A DNA stretch of 64,000 nucleotides from RGIG3102 sp964369915 (GTDB lineage Bacteria; Bacillota; Clostridia; Oscillospirales; Ruminococcaceae): NCBI GenBank assembly GCA_964369915.1, contig CAYJGG010000001.1, positions 14,923 to 78,922 of the forward strand. The letters run 5' to 3'. Positions within the stretch are counted from its first letter, which is position 1. Each line of letters begins with the position of its first letter. The notes beneath the pieces were generated by a model. It had not been told where the DNA came from. It saw only the letters and a list, made by a program, of their open reading frames with translations, and made no database searches. Shown piece by piece: positions 43,708 to 52,780 of this stretch. A program made the translations under genes and the position numbers.

Positions 43708-44880
43708 TTATGGTTGTGTTCCTTGAACGTATGGAAGTGGGTTTACTGCTACGCTATTTAATCTAATTTCAAAATGCAGGTGAGGTCCTGTTGAATTACC
43801 TGTTGTTCCAACAGTTGCGATTGCTTGTCCTTTTGCCACCACATCACCAACTCCAACCAAAAGAGTGTTGCAATGTCCATATAAAGTAAAGTTATTGCCG
43901 CCATGATCTATTATAACATAGTTTCCATATCCATAAGACGGATTCCAAATAGCAGTTTTTACAACTCCTGAGTTTGAAGCTACTATTGTAGCGCCTTGGA
44001 TTGTTGAGGCTGTGCCTTTTGCTATATCTATACCAATATGATTATCTGGCTGTCCATAAATTGTTCTCCATCCAAAATAAGATGAAATATGTCCGTAATT
44101 TGGAACAGGCCATAGCCAATCACCGCCAACAAACTCTGTATTTGATCCATTTTCAAATTCAGCTTCTAAAGCTTCTTTTGCTTCTATATACTGATTATAT
44201 AATTCAGCTTGAGTTTCTGATGCTGCTTGCTGTAATGCATCAGTTTCAGATAGTTCCTGGTCTAAAACTTGCATAATTCCAGCTAGTTCTGTAACTTTTG
44301 CCTCAAGAGTTTCTTGTTGTGCTTCTAGTTCTTCTAAAACAGCTTGTATTTCTGCTTCCTCTTGTTCAATAACAAGTCTTTCTTCTGTAAGTTTTATCAA
44401 TAAATCAGTGTCTGCCACAGAAATTCTTGAAAGAGTGTCTACTGCAATTAAAGATTCTGAAAAAGACTCCACTCCAAAAACAGTTGATAACTCAGCATTA
44501 TCTCCCATCATATACATCGCTTTAAGTCTATCTTGAAACAATTCGTCTGTATAATTTATATCTTCTTTTTTTAATTCTAATTCATATTGTTTATCAGCTA
44601 AATCAATACCAGTTTGTTCAATTTGACCTATTAAAGTTTCAATTTGACCTTTTACTAAATTAGCTTGAGTTTGAGCGTTTTCTTTTTCTGCCTCTTGTTG
44701 CTCTTCTTTATCTTCTAAATCTGCTATTTCTTTATTAATTGCATCTAGTGCTGCTTGGGCTTGGGCGTAATCATCTGCAGCATTAGCATAAACTTTAATA
44801 GAACTACTAAAGGTAAACGTTAAAACTAACGAAAAAATTAATACCATAGAAATTATTTTTGATTTTAATCTATTTTGCAT
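43708..44880 (-). CDS. Murein hydrolase activator/M23 peptidase with coiled coil (EnvC-like)
   Basis: A 390-residue exported protein. A signal peptide is followed by a long coiled coil (about 33-245, rich in Glu, Gln and Ala heptads) and a LytM/M23 domain (about 265-385). All zinc and catalytic residues are intact: HIGIDI, the His of LYGHCN and HLHFE. Coiled coil plus M23 is the design of the FtsEX partners EnvC, CwlO and PcsB, and the gene lies 42 bases downstream of ftsX. FtsEX probably switches it on through the coiled coil to open septal or lateral peptidoglycan. Confidence 0.92.
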   Translation of the reverse strand: MQNRLKSKIISMVLIFSLVLTFTFSSSIKVYANAADDYAQAQAALDAINKEIADLEDKEEQQEAEKENAQTQANLVKGQIETLIGQIEQTGIDLADKQYELELKKEDINYTDELFQDRLKAMYMMGDNAELSTVFGVESFSESLIAVDTLSRISVADTDLLIKLTEERLVIEQEEAEIQAVLEELEAQQETLEAKVTELAGIMQVLDQELSETDALQQAASETQAELYNQYIEAKEALEAEFENGSNTEFVGGDWLWPVPNYGHISSYFGWRTIYGQPDNHIGIDIAKGTASTIQGATIVASNSGVVKTAIWNPSYGYGNYVIIDHGGNNFTLYGHCNTLLVGVGDVVAKGQAIATVGTTGNSTGPHLHFEIRLNSVAVNPLPYVQGTQP

Positions 44881-44922
44881 AATTTACACTTCCTTTATAT
44901 ATTTTTTCACAGCGTTTTAATT

Positions 44923-45831
44923 TTAAACACCTAAATATTTCTTCATTGAAATTGAGCTTCCTAATGAGCCGATTAAACAGCCAAATCCTAAAAATCCAAG
45001 TAATATATAATACCAAATATCATCATATAATATTAAAGATGTAGAAAGCGAAGTTATCCAACCAGTTGCCTGAACTGTTATATAATCATATAAATATAAA
45101 TATCCAGCACTTACAAATCCAAATGTTAATAAAGCTGAAATAGTTCCTATTAACATTCCTTCAACGATAAAAGGAAGACGGATAAACATATTTGTTGCCC
45201 CAACATATTTCATTATGCTAATTTCTTTTCTTCTTGCAAAAACTGTTAAACGTATAGTGTTAGAAATAACAACAAGGCTAACTAAAACTAATAAAGCTAA
45301 AACTGTAAGGCCACTGTAATATGTAACATCTCTAATTGTTATTAATATACTAACTAATTCACTTGATGAAGAAACATATTCCACACCCTCAATAGAAGAT
45401 AGAAAAACACTAGTTTCATCTAAATTTTCTAGTTTATGTACTGTACATCTAAAAGATGCAGGCAAAGGATTATTTTCTCCTTCATATCCAGCTAAAAGCT
45501 GGCCATAATCGCCTAAAAGCCTCATAGATTCTTCTAAAGCCTCTTCTTTTGATACATAAACAAAATCATTAATATTTTCATGATTTTCTATTGATTGTCT
45601 TATTTCGTTAATCGTTGTTTCGCTAAATCCATCTTCAACATATACAACAACTTCATTTTGAGAGCCTAAAAAAGAAACAAAGCTATTAACGTTTACAGCC
45701 AAAAGACCGCAAACTCCAACAATTATAAGGCACGAAGTTACTACACCTATCGATGCCATACTCATTAATTTATTACTTTTAAAGCTACTAAAACCTTGCT
45801 TAAATAAATATTTAAAACTAGAAAATTTCAA
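44923..45831 (-). CDS. ftsX: Cell-division ABC transporter permease FtsX
   Basis: A 302-residue membrane protein with four membrane segments (about 22-45, 175-200, 225-250 and 270-295) and a large extracellular loop between the first two (about 55-165), the plan of FtsX. The loop should hold the coiled-coil hydrolase encoded next. It starts with TTG, eight bases from GAGG, three bases after the ftsE stop codon. Confidence 0.94.
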   Translation of the reverse strand: MKFSSFKYLFKQGFSSFKSNKLMSMASIGVVTSCLIIVGVCGLLAVNVNSFVSFLGSQNEVVVYVEDGFSETTINEIRQSIENHENINDFVYVSKEEALEESMRLLGDYGQLLAGYEGENNPLPASFRCTVHKLENLDETSVFLSSIEGVEYVSSSSELVSILITIRDVTYYSGLTVLALLVLVSLVVISNTIRLTVFARRKEISIMKYVGATNMFIRLPFIVEGMLIGTISALLTFGFVSAGYLYLYDYITVQATGWITSLSTSLILYDDIWYYILLGFLGFGCLIGSLGSSISMKKYLGV

Positions 45832-45834
45832 AAC

Positions 45835-46515
45835 TTAAACCTCTATCTTTTTCAAATTAACATCTTTTATTATACTACCATTTCTCATCTCGATTGTTCT
45901 TTGGCTATATTTATGTGCTAACTCGTGTTCATGAGTTACCACTATAACTGTTGTTCCAATTTTATTTATCGCTTTTAATAATTCCATTATTTCAATTGAT
46001 AAATCAGGGTCAATATTTCCCGTTGGCTCATCTGCTATAACTAAATCCGGATTATGCACTAAAGCTCTAGCTAAAGAAACTCTTTGCTGCTCACCACCTG
46101 AAAGTTGATGCGGATATTTATCATCTTTTTTATTAAGTCCTACTAAATTTAATATGTATGGAACTCTCTTTTTTATATCTTCTTCATCTATATCTGTAAC
46201 ACGCATAGCAAAAGCTATATTTTCATATGCTGTTAAATTTGGAATTAATCTAAAATCTTGAAATACAACACCTAAAGTTCGCCTTAAATACGGAACATCT
46301 CTTTCTTTAATTTTAGATAAATTATAACCATTAACTAAAATTTTTCCTTTAGTTGCCTTTTCTTCTCTTAGCATAAGTTTAATAAAGGTGCTTTTGCCTG
46401 CCCCTGAAGGGCCTAAAACAAACACAAACTCACCTTTTTTTATATGTAGCGAAACATCCTTTACAGCAATGATATTAGGCTTATATATTTTAGTTACATT
46501 AGTAAATTCTATCAT
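45835..46515 (-). CDS. ftsE: Cell-division ATP-binding protein FtsE
   Basis: A 226-residue ABC ATPase that drives FtsX. Walker A GPSGAGKST, Q-loop GVVFQDFRL, signature LSGGEQQRVSLARAL and Walker B LVIADEPTGNIDP are intact; the FRL segment after the Q-loop is typical of FtsE. It heads the FtsE-FtsX-M23-S41 cluster. AAAGGA lies ten bases before the ATG. The upstream gap holds the cdaR-type terminator, so expression may depend on read-through or a weak internal promoter. Confidence 0.95.
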   Translation of the reverse strand: MIEFTNVTKIYKPNIIAVKDVSLHIKKGEFVFVLGPSGAGKSTFIKLMLREEKATKGKILVNGYNLSKIKERDVPYLRRTLGVVFQDFRLIPNLTAYENIAFAMRVTDIDEEDIKKRVPYILNLVGLNKKDDKYPHQLSGGEQQRVSLARALVHNPDLVIADEPTGNIDPDLSIEIMELLKAINKIGTTVIVVTHEHELAHKYSQRTIEMRNGSIIKDVNLKKIEV

Positions 46516-46546
46516 TAAATTTCATTCCTTTATATATATAAAAGTA

Positions 46547-46582
46547 AAATTGCCCTTTAAACTAATTTAAAAGGGCAATTTC
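46547..46582 (-). terminator. Terminator of the CdaR-type regulator gene
   Basis: Reading leftward: AAATTGCCCTT, loop, AAGGGCAATTTTACTTTT, 11 bases past the regulator's stop codon and upstream of ftsE. Confidence 0.78.
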
Positions 46583-46592
46583 TAATCAATAA

Positions 46593-47678
46593 TTAAAATC
46601 TATCTTGACTCGATTGTAGGTATTTTTTAACCATTAGTGCCACTTTAAATACTATTGCATCATCAAATTCTCTAAGGTCTAGCCCTGTTATTTTGCGTAT
46701 TTTTTCAAGGCGATAAACCAGCGTGTTTCTGTGAACGAATAGGCCTCTTGAAGTTTCACTAACATTTAGATTGTTTTCAAAGAAACTTTGAATTGTAAAT
46801 AAAGTTTCCTGATCTAAACTTTCTATAGAGCCTTGTTTGAATACTTCTTTTAAAAACATTTCGCAAAGTGTTGTAGGTAATTGATAGATTAATCTTGCAA
46901 TACCTAAATTTTCATAGTTTACAATAGTTCTTTCAGTATCAAAAACTTTTCCAACTTCAAGAGCAATTTGAGCTTCTTTAAAGCTGTTTGCTAAATTTTT
47001 AATATTAACTATTTGCGTTCCTATGCCAACAACTGCTTTAATATAGTATTCAACATTTAAAGTATCGACAATTGATGCTGCTAATTTTTCAATATCTTTT
47101 GAATCAATACCTTTTTTAAGTTCTTTTATTAATAACGTATCTGTCTCACTTGTGTTAAAAACAAAGTCTTTTTGTTTATCTGGGAACAGATTTTGCACAA
47201 CATCAAAAGTTGACATATCTTTTTGCTGTTCTACACGGATAATTAACACTACCCTTGGAACATCTGTTGCAAAGTGCATTTCTCTCGCTTTTGCATAAAT
47301 ATCCCCTGGCATAATATTATCCATAACTATATTTTTAATAAAGTTTAATCTATCAAATTTTTCATCATGGAATTGTTTTAAACTTTGAAGAGAAATAGCT
47401 AGAATCGTAGCGTATTTTTCTGCTTGTTCATCTGCACCTTCAACAAAAACATAAAAATCATTTCTTTTATTATTGCTAAAGCCATAGAAAGTGTATCCAT
47501 TTCTAATAAACAGCTGAGAATTTGCCATTCTTTCTGATTGAACTCCATCTTTTAATGAATCTATTTGACTTAATTCATTACAAGAAATTACAACGCCCAT
47601 TTCATCAGTTACACCGATTACTCTATCTATTGCATCTTTCATTTGTGAGATAACGCCTTGAAACATCCTATTCGACAT
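46593..47678 (-). CDS. CdaR/PucR family transcriptional regulator
   Basis: A 361-residue regulator. The N-terminal part (about 1-110) resembles a sugar-diacid or GAF-like sensor, the central part (about 130-250) a degenerate GGDEF-like CdaR domain. The C-terminal PucR-type helix-turn-helix is clear: LFTIQSFFENNLNVSETSRGLFVHRNTLVYRLEKIRKITGLDLR. The effector is unknown; this type is common and often stand-alone in Clostridia. GGGAG precedes the ATG, and a promoter lies about 70 bases upstream. Its leader may contain the structured element at 47.9 kb if transcription starts farther upstream. Confidence 0.88.
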   Translation of the reverse strand: MSNRMFQGVISQMKDAIDRVIGVTDEMGVVISCNELSQIDSLKDGVQSERMANSQLFIRNGYTFYGFSNNKRNDFYVFVEGADEQAEKYATILAISLQSLKQFHDEKFDRLNFIKNIVMDNIMPGDIYAKAREMHFATDVPRVVLIIRVEQQKDMSTFDVVQNLFPDKQKDFVFNTSETDTLLIKELKKGIDSKDIEKLAASIVDTLNVEYYIKAVVGIGTQIVNIKNLANSFKEAQIALEVGKVFDTERTIVNYENLGIARLIYQLPTTLCEMFLKEVFKQGSIESLDQETLFTIQSFFENNLNVSETSRGLFVHRNTLVYRLEKIRKITGLDLREFDDAIVFKVALMVKKYLQSSQDRF

Positions 47679-47742
47679 AAAAAACTCCCTAATTTAGATT
47701 TTATAGTTATTTTACACAACAAGTGTCTATGAGTATATATAT

Positions 47743-47771
47743 ATATTACACAATAATTATAAAAAATGCAA
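47743..47771 (-). promoter_or_regulatory. Promoter of the CdaR-type regulator
   Basis: Reading leftward: TTGCAT (47766-47771), 17-base spacer, TAATAT (47743-47748). The surrounding 47679-47880 stretch is otherwise AT-rich simple sequence without coding potential. Confidence 0.6.
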
Positions 47772-47897
47772 CAGTTTTTTACAATTTTTTTAATATTTTT
47801 ATGTGCAAAACATAAATTTACCCATTTCCACCAATATATAGTAATACATTATTTTATATAATCACCTTATATTGTAAAATCCATATTAAAGAAAGAT

Positions 47898-48013
47898 ATT
47901 TATATTATCACAGATAATATAAATCGAAGTTTTCTTTTTGTGCATGATGTATTGCACGTAGTTTCTTATTAAGAAACACTGAAAACTACCGTAAAGTACG
48001 CGATATTTATATA
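47898..48013. ncRNA. Structured intergenic element, possible small RNA or leader
   Basis: In the only gap longer than 300 bases (47679-48049), several arms cluster: a 12-base hairpin ATTTATATTATC / GATAATATAAAT (47898-47924, 3-base loop); AGTTTTC (47928-47934) pairing with GAAAACT (47981-47987) and enclosing two hairpins, GTGCA / TGCAC (47940-47957) and GTTTCTT / AAGAAAC (47961-47977), which gives a three-way junction. The right arm of the first hairpin plus CG can instead pair with CGATATTTATAT (48001-48012), so two folds exclude each other. Both strands fold alike; direction and family are unknown. Confidence 0.4.
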
Positions 48014-48049
48014 ATACAATGTAAATGTGTTGATTTTTTTATGATTATG

Positions 48050-48763
48050 TTAAAAAGACTGCTTTATCTTTAAAATTTCACTAATATTTAGTTTTTTATA
48101 TTCACCTTCTTTTAAATTTTCATCTAAAAGAAGATTTCCTATTTTTATTCTATGTAATTCATCTACTCCTATACTAAAAACTCCAAGCATTCTTTTTATT
48201 TGATGATACACGCCTTGATGAAGAATTACTGTTGCAGTTTTATTATCATTTTCAAATGGAATTATACTTGCAGATTTTAAAATAGTGCCATCTTTTAAAG
48301 TTACTCCTTTTTCAAAGCCTTCTACAACTTCATTTGTAATAGCTGAATCTGTTTTAATAATATAAGTTTTTGGAACATGCTTTTTAGGACTTAGTATATC
48401 ATGGGCAAAATTTCCATCATCAGTTAATAACACAAAGCCAGTTGAAGTTTTATCTAGTCTTCCTGCTGGAAATAAATTTCTTTTTGGAAAATCATTTTTA
48501 ACTAAATCCACGACTGTTTTATCATTATTATCGTTAGTTGCACTAACAATACCTTTTGGTTTATTAAGCATTATATAAATAAATTCTTCATACTTATAAT
48601 CTATGCCTTTAATATTTATTATATTATTAGTATCAGTTTTAAAATCAATTTTTGTTACCACTTCATTATTTATAATAACAGACTTTGAATTTATTATCTT
48701 TTTTGCATCTTGCCTTGATACGCTTAATATTTCACTAACTAGCTTGTCCAGTCTAATTTGCAT
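48050..48763 (-). CDS. RsuA/RluB family rRNA pseudouridine synthase
   Basis: A 237-residue enzyme that isomerises a uridine in ribosomal RNA. An S4 RNA-binding domain (MQIRLDKLVSEILSVSRQDAKKII, residues 1-60) precedes the catalytic domain with the Asp-containing motif AGRLDKTSTGFVLLTDDG and LSPKKHVPKTYIIKT. The RsuA-type length and KTY motif favour 16S U516 as target. AAAGGAATGA lies before the ATG, with a two-codon ORF ATG-AAA-TAA between ribosome site and start. Confidence 0.91.
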   Translation of the reverse strand: MQIRLDKLVSEILSVSRQDAKKIINSKSVIINNEVVTKIDFKTDTNNIINIKGIDYKYEEFIYIMLNKPKGIVSATNDNNDKTVVDLVKNDFPKRNLFPAGRLDKTSTGFVLLTDDGNFAHDILSPKKHVPKTYIIKTDSAITNEVVEGFEKGVTLKDGTILKSASIIPFENDNKTATVILHQGVYHQIKRMLGVFSIGVDELHRIKIGNLLLDENLKEGEYKKLNISEILKIKQSF

Positions 48764-48792
48764 ATTTATTTCATTCCTTTATATATAATTAT

Positions 48793-48846
48793 AGCCTTTT
48801 GTGACTAATTTTCTTGTTATATTATATCACAAAAGGCTTATTTTTT
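48793..48846. terminator. Intergenic hairpin between DUF4830 and pseudouridine synthase genes
   Basis: AGCCTTTTGTGA (48793-48804) and TCACAAAAGGCT (48827-48838), a perfect 12-base stem with a 22-base AT-rich loop. The T-run TATTTTTT is on the plus-strand side, but the upstream gene is on the minus strand, so its direction of action is uncertain. Confidence 0.5.
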
Positions 48847-48850
48847 AAAA

Positions 48851-49444
48851 TTATTCTTCAGGAAGGTAAAAAGTAGTGCTCGCCTCTGGTTCTTCTTCTA
48901 TTGTTATATCTTCGCTCGCTTCTCCTAAAACTTCAGGAGTTTCGTCTGTAATTAATAAAGTTTGATTAACTCTTGTAGTTAAAGGTACTGCTATTCCGCC
49001 TGGATTTTCTAAAATATATGAGCCAATTAATTCATCTTTTTTAACAAGCATAACTATAACGCCCTCTTTATTTTCAACTCCATAATCTTGAATTTCAAAT
49101 GTCCATTTTTCTACTTCATCATTTTTATGTTTACTTAGTGATAAACCATCTGCTTGTTTTACTTTTTCATCAAAATTTTCAAATTCAGCGTCGAACACCT
49201 TTGGAATTTTAACCTCTTTAACCTCTGCTGATTGCATATTGACAGTGTATCCTTTTTGGCTTATGTATTCTAACATATCCTCAGTTGTTTCCATATCAAA
49301 ATCAACCTTTTGAGAGCCAAAAACTTCTTCTTCTGCAAAAAAGAAATTTCTAATACCTACACCTATCCCAAAAACTAATACAACCGCTAAAGCTCCAGAC
49401 ACTATTTTTTTAACATTCTTTTTATTAAGCGTAACAACAAACAT
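48851..49444 (-). CDS. DUF4830-type membrane-anchored protein
   Basis: A 197-residue protein with an N-terminal anchor (about 10-30) and an extracellular domain with the DUF4830 pattern: MLEYISQKGYTVN, VKIPKVFDAEFENFDE, KQADGLSLSKHKNDEVEKWTFEI and ELIGSYILENPGG. A Glu-rich tail follows. The function is unknown. AAAGGAATGA precedes the ATG. It may be co-transcribed with the pseudouridine synthase gene 87 bases downstream, with the hairpin between them. Confidence 0.72.
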   Translation of the reverse strand: MFVVTLNKKNVKKIVSGALAVVLVFGIGVGIRNFFFAEEEVFGSQKVDFDMETTEDMLEYISQKGYTVNMQSAEVKEVKIPKVFDAEFENFDEKVKQADGLSLSKHKNDEVEKWTFEIQDYGVENKEGVIVMLVKKDELIGSYILENPGGIAVPLTTRVNQTLLITDETPEVLGEASEDITIEEEPEASTTFYLPEE

Positions 49445-49545
49445 TTATGTATTTCATTCCTTTCTGAATGTTTTAATCTCTTATGATAATAATTATTCAT
49501 AAGCTAATAAAAATATAACTTTTTTTATTTTATTTTCTTTTTTAC

Positions 49546-49574
49546 TTGTAAGAATTAATAAAAAGCTGTATAAT
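49546..49574 (+). promoter_or_regulatory. Promoter of the cyclophilin gene
   Basis: TTGTAA (49546-49551), 17-base spacer, TATAAT (49569-49574), 32 bases before the start codon. Confidence 0.7.
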
Positions 49575-49606
49575 ATTATAAACTTTTAAATTTAAGGAGA
49601 AATATA

Positions 49607-50077
49607 ATGGTAGTTATTACATTAGAAAATGGCAAAGAAATCAAATTAGAATTATATCCAGAAATTGCACCAATCACAGTTGCAAATTTTGAAGAATTAG
49701 TAAATAAGGGATTCTATAACGGACTTATTTTCCATAGAGTTATCGAAGGATTTATGATTCAAGGCGGTTGCCCAGATGGAACTGGTATGGGTGGTCCTGG
49801 TCATCAAATTAAAGGCGAATTTGCAAGAAACGGCGTTGAAAACAATTTAAAACACACTAAAGGTGTTATTTCAATGGCTCGTTCTGGTATGCCAAACTCA
49901 GCTGGTAGTCAATTCTTTATTATGCATGAAAATTCACCACATTTAGATGGTAGTTATGCTGCATTTGGTAAAGTAGTTGAAGGACAAGATGTTGTTGATG
50001 AAATCGCAACTTGCCAAACTGCACCTGGAGATAAACCTGTTGTTCCAGTTGTTATGAAATCAGTTGTTATAGTTTAA
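49607..50077 (+). CDS. Cyclophilin-type peptidyl-prolyl isomerase
   Basis: A 156-residue cytosolic cyclophilin catalysing cis-trans isomerisation at proline. Characteristic segments: FHRVIEGFMIQGG (with the catalytic Arg), GTGMGGPGHQIKGEF, SMARSGMPNSAGSQFFIM and LDGSYAAFGKVVEG. There is no signal peptide. It is monocistronic with promoter and terminator. Confidence 0.96.
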   Translation: MVVITLENGKEIKLELYPEIAPITVANFEELVNKGFYNGLIFHRVIEGFMIQGGCPDGTGMGGPGHQIKGEFARNGVENNLKHTKGVISMARSGMPNSAGSQFFIMHENSPHLDGSYAAFGKVVEGQDVVDEIATCQTAPGDKPVVPVVMKSVVIV

Positions 50078-50085
50078 TAATTTAT

Positions 50086-50120
50086 TAAAAATGAGTATCT
50101 TTCGATACTCATTTTTTCTT
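50086..50120. terminator. Bidirectional terminator, cyclophilin / M56 gene
   Basis: AAAAATGAGTATC / GATACTCATTTTT stem with a short TTTC loop and T-run between convergent genes. Confidence 0.87.
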
Positions 50121-50122
50121 TA

Positions 50123-52372
50123 TTATGGTAAGAAGGCTAAAGGATCAGTTCTTGTTCCATCTTCTAAAATTATTTCAAATTGCAAGTGATTTCCAGTAGC
50201 CCACCCTGTTGCACCAACTTTTGCTATAACTTCCCCTTGCTCAACTTCATCTCCCTCTTTAGCTATTAATTCGCTGCAATGGGCATATAAAGTTTTCATT
50301 CCGTCTTCATGCTTAATAATTATATGTTGTCCATAACCATCTGTTGTATTTTCTGCAGTTTCAACTACTCCAGCTTTTGAGGCAATTATATCTGTTCCAA
50401 ATGGAGCCGCTAAATCTATTCCATTATGTTCGGGATACTGGCCTGTAAATCCCCTACTCCATCTAAAATCAGTTGTAGGCCAGATGTATCCACTATCGCT
50501 AGCTTCAACTTCTAGTGCATTATTTTCCTGATGATATTCTTCATTAATTATTATATAAATATTTTCTCCTACACCTAAAACGCTGTATTCCCAAGTTTGT
50601 CCATAATCCTTGCTTGTAAACACAAATTTTTGTTCGGATGTTTCTAAGCCACTAGCCGTAACTATTACAGTGTCAGCATCTATATACATATTCATAGCAT
50701 CATATGCCTCAGCTTTATCAAGAAGAGTACTTGAGAAATCTGCATCGCTAAATGTTTTTCCGCCATCATAAGTCACCATTATATTAGGCTTTCCATTAGT
50801 ATGTTCAGTATTTGCAATTGCTATAAAGCCAACATATTCATTCATAAATCTAATACTTCTAGTGTATACTTCATCAAAACTTGATTGTAACTGCCAATTT
50901 TCATTAGTTTCTTTTAAAATATAAATTTTACCATCTTCGCTAACAAAAGATAAAAATGCTATTTCATCATTTATTTTTTCATAGCAAACTAATTGTTTTA
51001 TTTGAATCCCAGAAATAATCTCTCCAAAATCAACTTCGTATTTTTCTATTTGCTCTAAATTTTCATAATGGTAAAACTCAACTATATCTGTATCCCTATC
51101 AATCGGCAGATTTGCAATGGCTATAGTTTCGGTTTGCGGTGAATAAAATCCTGTCGTACCCTTATTTTCAAATTCTATCCTTGACTGTGTTATACCTAAA
51201 TCATCAAATGAATAGCCTGTTTTTTCAAACAATTCATTGTGTAGTACAAACTCTAAATCAAATAAAGCTCTATTATTAGTATTTATTTCCCATGTTGTCA
51301 TAAGCCAGTTTCTATCTAGCCATTTAACATTATCTACATTATATATATCTTCAGTTTGCCCTGTAGTTTGTGGTAGTGGCGCTACAATTTCAACATCTGG
51401 TTGTTTTTCATTTGTAAATAACACAAAAACTAAAACTGCTATAACTACTGCAAAAACACTAGCAACTATTTTTTTAGGAGATTTAAATTTTAATATATTC
51501 ATTATTCTTTTTTCTGGCTCTTTTTCTGCAAATAAAACTGCCACCATAGAATAGCTATTTTCTTTTATAGCAAAGTTTAATAAAGCTCTTGAATAATCTT
51601 TTTTATACTCATACCCTATCTTTTTAACAACTTGCTCATCGCAAGACATTTCCATATCTTTTGCCATTAAAATAAAACTTATCCACACTAAAGGATTAAA
51701 CCAATGTATTACAGCTATTAAAAAACAAACTGGCTTAATAATGTAGTCTAGCCTTTTAATATGAGCATTTTCGTGCTTAATTATGTAATCTCTATCTTCA
51801 TTTTCTATATTTTGGGGAAGATAAATTATAGGCTTTAATATTCCAAAAACAAAAGGAACACTAATTTCTTCGCACAAATAAATATTTCTTTTATATTTAT
51901 AAGAAAACTTTATTGAATTTTTTATTTTTATTAAATTAAAGATAAAATATCCAAAAAACAATACTACTCCAAAAATCCAAATAATTATTTTATAATCAAT
52001 TTCATTTGTAGTTAAATTAGCATTATTATTTAAAACCACTGAATTATTAAATTGATTATTTTGATTTGCAGTATATTCATTATTTTCAATTTGATTTATT
52101 ATAGGATTAAATTCTATTTCTGGTATTATTATTTCGCTTTCAATTTCTGTTTGAGTTGACACAACAACCACATCTTGCACTTCTTTTGGAATAAAAGAAC
52201 TTTCAACTTCAAAAGAAAAAGGCATTATTAATTTTGCAAAAACTAATATCCATAGATAGTAAAAAAAACTTTTGCTTTGCTTTTTTAATATAAATCTTAT
52301 TAATAAAACTGCTAAAATCAAAACACTTGAAGAAATTGATAAATCTAATACAATATTAAATATTTTATCCAT
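50123..52372 (-). CDS. M56 (BlaR1/MecR1-type) transducer with BNR repeats and C-terminal LytM-like domain
   Basis: A 749-residue membrane protein. The first 300 residues are a BlaR1/MecR1-type M56 metallopeptidase with three to four membrane segments and HENAH at 200-204 facing the cytoplasm. A last membrane segment (about 300-322) leads outside. There, instead of the beta-lactam-binding domain of BlaR1, lie BNR/Asp-box motifs (TYDGGKTF, SKDYGQTW) and a LytM/M23 domain (about 630-749). Its HNGID (His649, Asp653) and catalytic His698 are kept, but HLHFE reads HLQFE: Gln731 replaces the third zinc ligand, so it may bind rather than cut peptidoglycan. It starts three bases after the BlaI-type gene. 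Confidence 0.87.
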   Translation of the reverse strand: MDKIFNIVLDLSISSSVLILAVLLIRFILKKQSKSFFYYLWILVFAKLIMPFSFEVESSFIPKEVQDVVVVSTQTEIESEIIIPEIEFNPIINQIENNEYTANQNNQFNNSVVLNNNANLTTNEIDYKIIIWIFGVVLFFGYFIFNLIKIKNSIKFSYKYKRNIYLCEEISVPFVFGILKPIIYLPQNIENEDRDYIIKHENAHIKRLDYIIKPVCFLIAVIHWFNPLVWISFILMAKDMEMSCDEQVVKKIGYEYKKDYSRALLNFAIKENSYSMVAVLFAEKEPEKRIMNILKFKSPKKIVASVFAVVIAVLVFVLFTNEKQPDVEIVAPLPQTTGQTEDIYNVDNVKWLDRNWLMTTWEINTNNRALFDLEFVLHNELFEKTGYSFDDLGITQSRIEFENKGTTGFYSPQTETIAIANLPIDRDTDIVEFYHYENLEQIEKYEVDFGEIISGIQIKQLVCYEKINDEIAFLSFVSEDGKIYILKETNENWQLQSSFDEVYTRSIRFMNEYVGFIAIANTEHTNGKPNIMVTYDGGKTFSDADFSSTLLDKAEAYDAMNMYIDADTVIVTASGLETSEQKFVFTSKDYGQTWEYSVLGVGENIYIIINEEYHQENNALEVEASDSGYIWPTTDFRWSRGFTGQYPEHNGIDLAAPFGTDIIASKAGVVETAENTTDGYGQHIIIKHEDGMKTLYAHCSELIAKEGDEVEQGEVIAKVGATGWATGNHLQFEIILEDGTRTDPLAFLP

Positions 52373-52374
52373 TA

Positions 52375-52737
52375 TTATTTCTCCTTATATTCATCGATTA
52401 ATTTTTTTAATTTTTCGGCTTCATCTTTTGATAATTTTTCTTCGCCCATAAAAGCTGCAATAAATTTTGGTAGAGAACCATTAAAATTAGAATTAACTAT
52501 ATCTCTGCTTTCCTTTTTCATCACTTCGTCTGCTTTTATTTTTGAAGTTATCAAGGAGTTAATATTTTCTAAAATATCTTTTTCTATTAATCTTTTTAAA
52601 ACTGTATAAGTTGTTGATTTTTTCCAGCCCAGCTCTTTTTCACATTCTAAAACCAAATTTTTAGATGTTATCGGCTCTCTCTCCCATATTATTTTTAAAA
52701 ACCTATATTCACTTTGAGCTAATTTTAGTTGTTTCAC
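52375..52737 (-). CDS. BlaI/MecI family transcriptional repressor
   Basis: A 120-residue winged-helix repressor: LKLAQSEYRFLKIIWEREPITSKNLVLECEKELGWKKSTTYTVLKRLIEKD is the DNA-binding part, with a C-terminal dimerisation helix. It starts with GTG behind AAAGGAGA. Two palindromic TACA/TGTA operators cover its promoter. In this family the M56 partner cleaves the repressor when its outer sensor is triggered; that partner is the next gene, three bases on. The regulated genes are at least these two, so the circuit is autoregulatory. Confidence 0.93.
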   Translation of the reverse strand: MKQLKLAQSEYRFLKIIWEREPITSKNLVLECEKELGWKKSTTYTVLKRLIEKDILENINSLITSKIKADEVMKKESRDIVNSNFNGSLPKFIAAFMGEEKLSKDEAEKLKKLIDEYKEK

Positions 52738-52780
52738 TTTATAAATCTCCTTTCGTTTTTTTTATTTAACAAACAGCTTA

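Noticed and set aside
47735..47750. Alternating TA tract as a possible microsatellite or origin element
   Set aside because: It is short (about 15 bases) and overlaps the -10 region of the CdaR-type promoter; no DnaA boxes or iterons are near.
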